Shown: positions 17,036-22,039 of the stretch, piece by piece
Layout of the letters: each line of letters starts with the position of its first letter
Numbering within the stretch: the stretch's first letter is position 1
Assembly: GCA_964617565.1 (NCBI GenBank)
Contig: CAZTYH010000052.1
Span: forward strand, 1 to 22,039
DNA length: 22,039 nt
Reading direction: 5' to 3'
From: JAKJGV01 sp964617565
Lineage (GTDB): Bacteria; Verrucomicrobiota; Kiritimatiellia; CAIQIC01; JAGNIJ01
Notes under the pieces: model-generated
Seen by the model: the letters and a program-made list of their open reading frames with translations, nothing else
Told to the model about the DNA's origin: nothing
The model's database searches: none
Made by a program: the position numbers and the translations under genes

Positions 17036-17916
17036 CGCCTGAACCTGCGCTCCCGTGTTTTGAAGAAGCGCACCAACTCACGCTCGTAGGGCTCGCCCGC
17101 GTTTACGGATATGCAATCCACGCCACTGGAGATCAGGATCTCACGTGTCTTCTCGCGGCGCTCGGTCTCAAGGTCCGCAAAAGCCCGGCGCGTCGCGCGA
17201 TCGCTGGTGTCTACGAGAACGCGTTGTCCCGTCTCAAGATCCATCCAGTCGACGATTCCGGCGGACGGCCATGCCCGTTCCCGCTTGTCCTGGATGGATA
17301 CCGCGATGGTGTCGTGTCGCCGCGATGTAATTCGAAGCGGGCGTGCGATGTCTTCGGCAGCGAGAAAATCGCTGATCAGAAACGCGACGGATCTGCGCGA
17401 GCACACGTGGTTCAGGAAATCGAGGGAGGGAGTGATTCGGGTACCGCGGTGCTTTCCCTTGAAATAGAGTACTTCACGGATGACGCGCAATACATGAGCG
17501 ATGCCCTTCCGGGGAGGGATATACTTCTCCACCTCTTCGCTGAAAAGGATGAGTCCTACGCGATCGTTGTTTGTTACGGCTGCGAGCGCAAGCACCGCCG
17601 CGATTTCGGCGGCCAGGTCTTTTTTGAGCTGTGTCGAGCTGCCGAAAAGATTGGAGGCGCTGATGTCCACGAGCAGCATGACCGTCAATTCGCGCTCTTC
17701 TGTCAGGACCTTTACGAAAGGATGCCCCATGCGGGCGGTCACATTCCAGTCAATGGATCGGATTTCGTCACCCGGTACGTACTCGCGGACTTCCTGGAAC
17801 TCCATGCCCTGGCCTTTGAAGACGCTATGGTATTCACCCGCAAACACATCGTTCACCATGTGCTTGGTGCGGATGTGAATCCGGCGAACCTTCTTGAGTA
17901 TCTCCTTCGGGATCAT
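17032..17916 (-). CDS. DUF58 domain protein, MoxR partner
   Basis: The 294-residue, apparently soluble protein carries the DUF58 signature YVPGDEIRSIDWN at residues 46-58, preceded by KGQGMEFQEVREY. A degenerate vWA-like fold follows, with DISAS at 84-88 and FLISDFL near the middle. DUF58 proteins are nearly always encoded next to MoxR ATPases and vWA proteins and are thought to be their partners or substrates. The start ATG at 17916 has a modest AGAGAG site directly downstream of the octamer palindrome. It is the second gene of the operon. Confidence 0.92.
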   Translation of the reverse strand: MIPKEILKKVRRIHIRTKHMVNDVFAGEYHSVFKGQGMEFQEVREYVPGDEIRSIDWNVTARMGHPFVKVLTEERELTVMLLVDISASNLFGSSTQLKKDLAAEIAAVLALAAVTNNDRVGLILFSEEVEKYIPPRKGIAHVLRVIREVLYFKGKHRGTRITPSLDFLNHVCSRRSVAFLISDFLAAEDIARPLRITSRRHDTIAVSIQDKRERAWPSAGIVDWMDLETGQRVLVDTSDRATRRAFADLETERREKTREILISSGVDCISVNAGEPYERELVRFFKTRERRFRR

Positions 17917-17926
17917 GGCTCTCTGA

Positions 17927-18028
17927 TTGGAGTAATGGAGTGTTGGAGAGTTGGAGTATTGGGGGGAGAAAAGGACGTCCTCTTCTTCAGGCCCATCATT
18001 CCATTTCTCCAGTACTCCATCACTCCAT
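17927..18028. repeat. 102-bp imperfect palindrome made of 8-bp repeats
   Basis: The spacer between moxR and the DUF58 gene is almost entirely one inverted repeat. The left arm is five octamers on the plus strand: TTGGAGTA, ATGGAGTG, TTGGAGAG, TTGGAGTA and TTGGGGGG (17927-17966). The right arm carries five on the minus strand: ATGGAGTG, ATGGAGTA, CTGGAGAA, ATGGAATG and ATGGGCCT (18028 down to 17989). The centre holds the perfect palindrome AGGACGTCCT (17972-17981), so the symmetry runs through the whole element. In the moxR transcript it would form a long hairpin ending just before the DUF58 ribosome binding site. No T-run follows it, so it is not a typical terminator. No transposase is present. 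Confidence 0.85.
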
Positions 18029-18033
18029 TCCCC

Positions 18034-19023
18034 TTATGGCACCGGCAATTCGTTCAAAACCTTCGCGACAATGTCATCGGACGTCATTTCCTCCGCCTCC
18101 GCCTCGTAGGAAACCAGCACGCGGTGACGCAGCACATCGGGCGCTATGGATTTCACGTCCTGCGGCGTGACGTATCCACGGCCCTGCAGGAAAGCGTGGG
18201 CCTTCGAAGCGAGGGTCAGGTAAATCGTTGCGCGCGGGGAGCCGCCGAACCGGATGTACTCCTTCAGTGCGAGTTTATATTTCTCCGGGTCGCGCGTGGC
18301 AAACACGATGCTGAGGATGTAGTCCTTGATCTTTTCGTCCACGTAGATTTCATCCACCACTTTCCGGGCGCGAAGAATGGCGGCCGGCTCGACCACGGGT
18401 TTAACGGCAAACGGTTTGTCCGTTACCGACATGGCGTCGAGAATCTTTCTCTCTTCCTCGATGTCGGGGTAGGTGATGCGCAACTTGAGCATGAAACGAT
18501 CCACCTGGGCTTCGGGCAGTGGGTATGTGCCTTCCTGCTCAATTGGATTTTCGGTTGCCAGAACGAGAAAGGGTTCCGCCAGTTTGAATGTTTCCTGGCC
18601 AATCGTCACTTGACGTTCCTGCATGGCTTCAAGCAAAGCGCTTTGTACCTTTGCCGGGGCCCGGTTGATTTCATCGGCCAGGATGATATTGGCAAAAACA
18701 GGACCTTTCTTTGTGACGAAGTTGCCGTCTTTCGGATTGTAAACCAATGTGCCTATCAGGTCCGCGGGGAGGAGATCGGGTGTGAACTGAATGCGATGGA
18801 AGCTGGTATTCAACAGGGCCGCCAATGTTTTAACCGAAAGGGTTTTGGCCAGGCCCGGCACGCCTTCGAGCAAAACGTGCCCGTTCGCGAGAAGCCCGAT
18901 AATCAAACGATCCACGAGGTATTTCTGGCCGACGATCACCTTGGCCATTTCCGCGCGCAACGTAGTAACTAGAACGCTTTCTTCCTTCACTCTTTCATTG
19001 ATGACGCCTATGCCTGTATTCAC
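18034..19023 (-). CDS. moxR: MoxR-family AAA+ ATPase
   Basis: MoxR ATPases act as chaperones or remodelling factors for vWA-protein complexes. The 329-residue protein has Walker A GVPGLAKT (54-61), Walker B LADE with Asp117-Glu118, the NPIEQEGTYPLPEAQVDRF sensor region and the C-terminal lid domain, all typical of the AAA_3 family. I chose the GTG at 19023: AAGGAG (19032-19037 on the plus strand as CTCCTT) lies eight bases upstream. A GTG three codons earlier, at 19032, directly abuts that site and is unlikely. It is the first gene of the bat operon, after an apparent terminator of trmL. I found no clear sigma-70 promoter in the short upstream region. Confidence 0.95.
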   Translation of the reverse strand: MNTGIGVINERVKEESVLVTTLRAEMAKVIVGQKYLVDRLIIGLLANGHVLLEGVPGLAKTLSVKTLAALLNTSFHRIQFTPDLLPADLIGTLVYNPKDGNFVTKKGPVFANIILADEINRAPAKVQSALLEAMQERQVTIGQETFKLAEPFLVLATENPIEQEGTYPLPEAQVDRFMLKLRITYPDIEEERKILDAMSVTDKPFAVKPVVEPAAILRARKVVDEIYVDEKIKDYILSIVFATRDPEKYKLALKEYIRFGGSPRATIYLTLASKAHAFLQGRGYVTPQDVKSIAPDVLRHRVLVSYEAEAEEMTSDDIVAKVLNELPVP

Positions 19024-19093
19024 GGATATCACTCCTTGTCTCTACTGGTTCCGATAATCACGTTAATTGACTGATAGGATGTTCAAATAGTTC

Positions 19094-19137
19094 AAAAAAA
19101 ACCACCGCTTATCAGCCGCGCCTGGTAAGGCGTGGCT
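19094..19137 (-). terminator. Probable terminator after trmL
   Basis: On the minus strand a 9-bp stem with one G-U pair (19129-19137 with 19114-19122, 6-base loop) overlaps the trmL stop codon. Eight T (19094-19101) follow 12 bases later. An alternative fold pairs 19130-19135 with 19102-19108 (one bulge) and puts the T-run directly after the stem. Either could terminate; the distance in the first fold keeps confidence moderate. Confidence 0.5.
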
Positions 19138-19672
19138 ATAATGTCTGTTCTTTCGATTTTACGATGCCGCTGTGAATCTGGCGTAAAGCTTCATAAACGA
19201 CGATCCCGGCCGCAGTGGATAAATTCAGGGAGCGGACGTGTTCAGCTTGGATGGGTATGCCCAGCACATTGGCGCGAAACCGTTCAAGGAGATCGTCCGG
19301 CAAGCCCTTCGTTTCGCATCCGAAGACAAGGGCGTCGCCTGGCTTATAATCGGCATCCAGATATGATTTCCGGCCCCCGGTGCTGAACATGAAAACACGG
19401 AGTGGTTTCACGACCGAGAGGAACGTCTCATAATCCGGATGCACGCGCACGTCAATGGAGTCCCAGTAGTCCAGTCCGGCCCGTTTGAGTTTCGCGTTGG
19501 TGATCCGGAACCCCATCGGCTCGATCAGGTGAAGGATAGAGCCTGTCGCGGCACAAAGCCGGGCGACGTTTCCCGTGTTGGGCGGGATCTCCGGATTGAC
19601 CAGCACCACATGCAGAGGAGATTCCGGCCAATGGAAAGGCAAGTCGCTCCGCCTGCTGTGTTCGTGCTTCAT
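19136..19672 (-). CDS. trmL: tRNA (cytidine/uridine-34 2'-O)-methyltransferase, SPOUT family
   Basis: TrmL methylates the ribose of the wobble base of tRNA-Leu isoacceptors using S-adenosylmethionine. The 178-residue protein has the SPOUT signature blocks: NPEIPPNTGNVARLC (about 26-40), the FGCETKGLP loop, and the C-terminal trefoil knot VRSLNLSTAAGIVVYEALRQ that binds the methyl donor. The length fits the short single-domain TrmL rather than longer TrmH proteins. The first about 18 residues (HEHSRRSDLPFHWPE) are extra relative to the usual start, but no later start codon is available before the conserved core. It follows the secreted-protein gene by 18 bases and is probably co-transcribed with it. 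Confidence 0.92.
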   Translation of the reverse strand: MKHEHSRRSDLPFHWPESPLHVVLVNPEIPPNTGNVARLCAATGSILHLIEPMGFRITNAKLKRAGLDYWDSIDVRVHPDYETFLSVVKPLRVFMFSTGGRKSYLDADYKPGDALVFGCETKGLPDDLLERFRANVLGIPIQAEHVRSLNLSTAAGIVVYEALRQIHSGIVKSKEQTL

Positions 19673-19690
19673 CGTTGATCTGGATATCCT

Positions 19691-20380
19691 TTACTGTGCG
19701 GCAATGCCTTGGGCGGCGCGCGCAAGTTTTCGAGCGATATCACGGCCCGCCTTTTTGAGCGCGTCCCGGCTGGCGCCCTTGAGCGCCTGGCCGCCTTCTT
19801 CGGCCTCCGCTTCTTCCACGGCAATGACCTTGCCGTCCGCGACGCGAATGATACGCGCGGTGATGGTGGCCGATGCGCGAATCACGGTTACCCCGTAAGC
19901 GGCGCCTTCACTCTTTTTATCGGCGATAGCGGTGCCGATGATCGCATACTCTGCCCCGATGGCCTTCGCTTTTTGAAGGGCGGAATCTTTGGACATGATG
20001 TCGTTGATGCTGCCGGATGAATCCATGGAGGCTACGTCAATCACGTCCACGCCGACATCAATCAATGCCTTTTCAACAGAACTCTGAACGATGTGCTGGG
20101 CTTCGTCGGTGTAGTAGAACCAGAACCACTGTCGGTCTATCTGTTCAGGAAGGAGAACCACAAATTTCATCGGCGGCTTCTGTTCCGCTTCCTCGGTCGG
20201 CACATATTCGTCAAAAACATCCTCTTCAATGACCACTTCCGGTTCTGCCGCATCAACTTCCAATTCCCCAGAGACGATCTCGTCGGATTCGGGAATATCC
20301 TGTGCGAGAACAGTGAAAACCGGGAGAAAAATCGCCAGGGTTAAAAACGCAAGGAACAAAACCGTGCGGAATCGCTTCAT
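19691..20380 (-). CDS. Secreted protein of unknown function, acidic linker plus alpha/beta domain
   Basis: The 229-residue protein has a clear signal peptide (KRFR then a hydrophobic stretch, cleavage near Ala26). A very acidic linker (about 28-68) and a globular domain (about 70-229) follow. The domain begins KFVVLLPEQIDRQWFWFYYTDEAQHIVQSSVEKALIDVGVDVID and continues with AIGAEYAIIGTAIA and alternating strands TVIRASATITARIIRVADGKVIAVE. This pattern recalls the anticodon-binding-like domain of CsgG, FlgT and TolB N-terminal proteins, but that is only a resemblance. It should be periplasmic. The start is supported by AAGGAGA five bases upstream. The ATG overlaps an upstream reading frame as ATGA. 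Confidence 0.8.
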   Translation of the reverse strand: MKRFRTVLFLAFLTLAIFLPVFTVLAQDIPESDEIVSGELEVDAAEPEVVIEEDVFDEYVPTEEAEQKPPMKFVVLLPEQIDRQWFWFYYTDEAQHIVQSSVEKALIDVGVDVIDVASMDSSGSINDIMSKDSALQKAKAIGAEYAIIGTAIADKKSEGAAYGVTVIRASATITARIIRVADGKVIAVEEAEAEEGGQALKGASRDALKKAGRDIARKLARAAQGIAAQ

Positions 20381-20482
20381 CGTAATCTCCTTTTTAAGGC
20401 CTGCTCCAGGCCGCGAAATAGGATTGTGAAAGTTGACATTACGAGCAAGACAATTATAGTTGCTCCTTCTTGTGGCAGGATT
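20377..20482 (-). CDS. Probable C-terminus of a membrane protein, truncated by the assembly gap
   Basis: A minus-strand frame enters from the N gap and ends in TGA overlapping the next ATG as ATGA. It encodes 34 residues, ILPQEGATIIVLLVMSTFTI then LFRGLEQALKRRLR: one hydrophobic helix followed by a basic tail. This looks like the last helix of a membrane protein such as an ABC permease, but the family cannot be named from this much. For: the coupled ATGA junction and sensible amphipathic pattern. Against: a 34-codon open frame is not rare by chance, and a good opposite-strand promoter match lies within it. Confidence 0.42.
20433..20460 (+). promoter_or_regulatory. Strong sigma-70-like promoter reading into the gap
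   Basis: A perfect TTGACA (20433-20438) and TATAGT (20455-20460, five of six) are separated by 16 bases. Transcription would begin near 20467 and run into the N gap. On the opposite strand, TATAAT (20458-20453) overlaps the -10, but has no good -35. If the minus-strand frame here is coding, this match may be fortuitous. Confidence 0.4.
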
Positions 20483-20582
20483 NNNNNNNNNNNNNNNNNN
20501 NNNNNNNNNNNNNNNNNNNNNNNNNNNNNNNNNNNNNNNNNNNNNNNNNNNNNNNNNNNNNNNNNNNNNNNNNNNNNNNNNN
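20483..20582. other. Assembly gap of 100 N
   Basis: Exactly 100 N, the conventional size for a gap of unknown length. The flanks may not be adjacent in the genome, so nothing should be inferred across it. Open frames that appear to span it are artefacts. Confidence 0.99.
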
Positions 20583-20943
20583 CACCGATCATCTTCTGCG
20601 GCGATTTACGCAACACCAGTCCGGTGATTAGAAAACATCTCATTTCCTTGTGGCGAGATGGTTGCTGTAGACGCGCTCTCCAGAGCGCGTAACTTGAAGC
20701 GTTCTGGAGAGCGCTTCTGCTACAGCGAAAAGCGCATGGGCGTCACGAAGAAATCCTTGGCGAATCCATCTGTCTGGCTCGGTCAACACAAGAAAATGGG
20801 ACGTTCTCAATGATCGGAAAAATTTTGGCAATGGTCGCGGAGACCGTGTTCTTGGCAAGGGTTGGTCGTCGTAATTCCGACTACTCATCACTTCGTCCTC
20901 CGGGTAATCTTCTTTTATTAAACCGAATAAAGGGGAGGGCGCG
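20583..20943. other. Non-coding stretch after the gap
   Basis: I can support no gene in these 361 bases. They hold the palindromic element at 20664-20726 and the upstream region of the zinc-ribbon gene. A short minus-strand frame (start 20643, MRCFLITGLVLRKSPQKMIG) runs into the gap but has no properly spaced ribosome binding site. No clear promoter is visible ahead of 20944. Confidence 0.5.
20664..20726. repeat. REP-like nested palindrome
   Basis: GCTGTAG (20664-20670) pairs with CTACAGC (20720-20726). Between them lie two further palindromes: ACGCGCTCT-CC-AGAGCGCGT (20671-20690, perfect 9-base arms) and AGCGTTCT-GG-AGAGCGCT (20698-20715, one mismatch). The two inner units also complement each other, so the DNA can form one long hairpin or a three-way structure. 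It resembles extragenic palindromic repeats; only one copy is in the window. Confidence 0.7.
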
Positions 20944-21312
20944 ATGACCACATATTCATTTTCCAGAGGGTTCAGGCAACAACAGGATGTCGGTTCTGCT
21001 GTTTCTGTCGGTGCAGCCGAGTCAAAAGCGGCGCGTGCAGAAGAGAAAGTTCGCGCGCTGAGCGATGAGATCGAGCGACTCCTTATGATCACCGAAGCCT
21101 TGTGGGAAATCCTGAAAGAGCAGCATGGCTATACGGATGATGATCTCGCGCACAAAATCAGGGAAATTGATCTGCGCGACGGAAAATTGGACAGTCGCGT
21201 GGCGCCATCCGGTGTAGCTCAGTGTCCGACCTGCAATCGGACGCTGGAGCGGAATCGGTCCTATTGTATTTATTGCGGACAGGTCGTCACCCGAGATCCT
21301 TTTGAGCGGTAG
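20944..21312 (+). CDS. Small coiled-coil protein with C-terminal zinc ribbon
   Basis: The 122-residue protein has a helical, charged region (about 24-78; AESKAARAEEKVRALSDEIE) likely to form a coiled coil, and a C-terminal zinc ribbon with Cys94, Cys97, Cys108 and Cys111 (CPTC...CIYCG). I do not recognise a named family. The zinc ribbon suggests nucleic-acid or protein binding; function is unknown. A strong GGGGAGGG ribosome binding site precedes the ATG at 20944. It lies 142 bases upstream of lexA in the same direction but is separated from it by a hairpin and the lexA operator. Confidence 0.8.
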   Translation: MTTYSFSRGFRQQQDVGSAVSVGAAESKAARAEEKVRALSDEIERLLMITEALWEILKEQHGYTDDDLAHKIREIDLRDGKLDSRVAPSGVAQCPTCNRTLERNRSYCIYCGQVVTRDPFER

Positions 21313-21329
21313 ATCGGGCAGAAAGGGAG

Positions 21330-21348
21330 GGCCCGCCGCCGGCGGGCC
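21330..21348 (+). terminator. GC-rich hairpin between the zinc-ribbon gene and lexA
   Basis: A perfect 8-bp all-GC stem GGCCCGCC/GGCGGGCC (21330-21337 with 21341-21348) encloses a 3-base loop, 17 bases after the stop codon. No T-run follows, so it may be a weak or factor-dependent terminator or an mRNA-end stabiliser. Confidence 0.4.
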
Positions 21349-21399
21349 GTAGAACGGTGATCAAAGCGTGATGAATTCAAAATGACTTTTTCTCCTTGA

Positions 21400-21419
21400 A
21401 ACTGAACCATCGTTCAGTT
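21400..21419 (+). promoter_or_regulatory. LexA-type operator in the lexA promoter
   Basis: A perfect palindrome, AACTGAAC-CATC-GTTCAGTT, lies 35 bases before the lexA start. Its core GAAC-N4-GTTC is the same as that of the Bacillus-type LexA (Cheo/SOS) box. A possible -10, TATGCT, follows at 21426-21431, and CTGAAC within the box sits 18 bases before it as a possible -35. Bound repressor would then block the promoter, so autoregulation of lexA is the natural inference. Confidence 0.8.
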
Positions 21420-21454
21420 ACGGTGTATGCTGATTACAGAAGGAGATTTCAGCC

Positions 21455-22039
21455 ATGCCTAGAAAGCTCGATTTGAACGAAAAGGTCCGGGCGTTGCGGC
21501 GATTTTATCAGCAGGAAGGACGGGTCCCGGGATATGCCGAAATGCTCAAAGTTTTCGGCTACCGATCCAAGAACGCGGTTCATGGCCTCATTCAGAAGCT
21601 GGTGGAGCATGGCTATCTGCGCAAGCGCGATGGCAAGATCGCCATGACCGGACGAGTCACCGGTGGCATCCGTCTCCTGGGTTTCGTGCAGGCCGGGTTC
21701 CCGTCGCCGGCGGAAGAGGAATTGGTGGATACGATCAGCTTGGATGAATATCTCATCCGGCGGCCCGAAGCCACGTTCATGCTGACTATTCAGGGCGACT
21801 CCATGATCGAAGCGGGTATTCATCCCGGCGACATTGTTCTGGTTGAGAAAGGTGTGGCACCCAAGCTACACGACATTGTCGTGGCACAGGTGGATGACGA
21901 GTGGACGATCAAATATTTCGAAAAGGATCGCGCAGGCGTCCGGTTGGATCCGGCGAATCCCAAGTATCGTTTTATCCGCCCGAAACGATCGCTCACCATC
22001 GGCGGCGTCGTGAGGGCGGTGGTGAGGAGGTATGGGTGA
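21455..22039 (+). CDS. lexA: LexA repressor (SOS regulator, S24 autopeptidase)
   Basis: LexA represses DNA-damage genes and cleaves itself when RecA filaments form. The 194-residue protein has an N-terminal winged helix (about 8-62; GRVPGYAEMLKVFGYRSKNAVHGLIQKLVEHGYLRKRDGKI), a cleavage site Ala80-Gly81 in GFVQAGFPSP, and the S24 catalytic dyad Ser116 (GDSM) and Lys153 (WTIKYFEK). All elements needed for self-cleavage are present. The length is near the usual 200. AAGGAG (21440-21445) lies nine bases before the ATG. The stop codon occupies the last three bases of the window, so the gene is complete, but downstream SOS genes such as imuA, imuB or dnaE2, if any, are not visible. Confidence 0.9.
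   Translation: MPRKLDLNEKVRALRRFYQQEGRVPGYAEMLKVFGYRSKNAVHGLIQKLVEHGYLRKRDGKIAMTGRVTGGIRLLGFVQAGFPSPAEEELVDTISLDEYLIRRPEATFMLTIQGDSMIEAGIHPGDIVLVEKGVAPKLHDIVVAQVDDEWTIKYFEKDRAGVRLDPANPKYRFIRPKRSLTIGGVVRAVVRRYG

Noticed and set aside
17927..18028. CRISPR array reading of the octamer repeats
   Set aside because: The units are 8 bp, directly adjacent and inverted in two arms, with no spacers; there are no cas genes in the window.
17020..18972. 650-codon open frame on the plus strand opposite moxR and the DUF58 gene
   Set aside because: It is exactly antisense to two highly conserved genes with clear motifs. The product has no recognisable domain and unusual His/Cys/Arg content, and the frame has no ribosome binding site. 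It is a shadow of GC-rich codon usage.
20377..20643. Single 88-codon minus-strand gene spanning the N gap
   Set aside because: The gap is a 100-N placeholder of unknown real length, so the frame across it is meaningless. Only the 34 codons on the left are considered, as a partial gene.

Overview
The window is a bacterial chromosomal segment of moderately high GC, probably from a scaffolded draft or metagenome assembly, because it contains a run of exactly 100 N at 20483-20582. No single gene fixes the taxonomy. The combination of an rrn operon followed by a six-domain rpsA, a full moxR/DUF58/batABCDE operon, a malonate-decarboxylase-type alpha subunit and a short LexA with a GAAC-N4-GTTC operator fits a Gram-negative bacterium, possibly of the PVC superphylum (Verrucomicrobiota/Kiritimatiellota-like). 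That placement is an impression from gene content, not a measured result.

Layout. 1-820: the 3' end of a 23S rRNA gene, a spacer without tRNA, a 5S rRNA and an intrinsic terminator. 821-2873: rpsA with a structured leader and a near-perfect intrinsic terminator. 2911-4998: a CPA2/Kef-type cation:proton antiporter with extra membrane segments and a C-terminal RCK_C (TrkA_C) domain. 5048-7644 (minus): two coupled genes, a nitrilase-superfamily hydrolase followed by an MdcA-like acyl-CoA:malonate transferase with no other mdc gene nearby. 7776-10294 (plus): tyrS, tRNA-Arg(UCU) and alr.

10328-19023 (minus) is a nine-gene operon read right to left: moxR, DUF58, a lipoprotein with a BatD/DUF4381-like tail, batA, batB, batC, batD, batE and a 67-aa membrane protein. 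Every junction from the DUF58 gene onward overlaps by 1 or 4 bases (ATGA or TAATG). The one open junction, moxR to DUF58, is filled by a 102-bp imperfect palindrome built from 8-bp repeats. The proteins should form an envelope complex: a MoxR AAA+ ATPase, von Willebrand A proteins with MIDAS motifs, TPR proteins and large periplasmic beta-rich proteins.

19136-20482 (minus): trmL, a secreted protein of unknown function, and what is probably the C-terminal end of a membrane protein cut by the assembly gap. 20583-20943 has no gene I can support, but holds a REP-like palindrome. 20944-22039 (plus): a small coiled-coil/zinc-ribbon protein and a complete lexA preceded by a perfect palindromic operator; its stop codon is the last three bases of the window.

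The points most worth a second look are the octamer-repeat palindrome inside the bat operon, the orphan mdcA-nitrilase pair, the unnamed extra members of the bat operon, and the sequence hidden in the gap.
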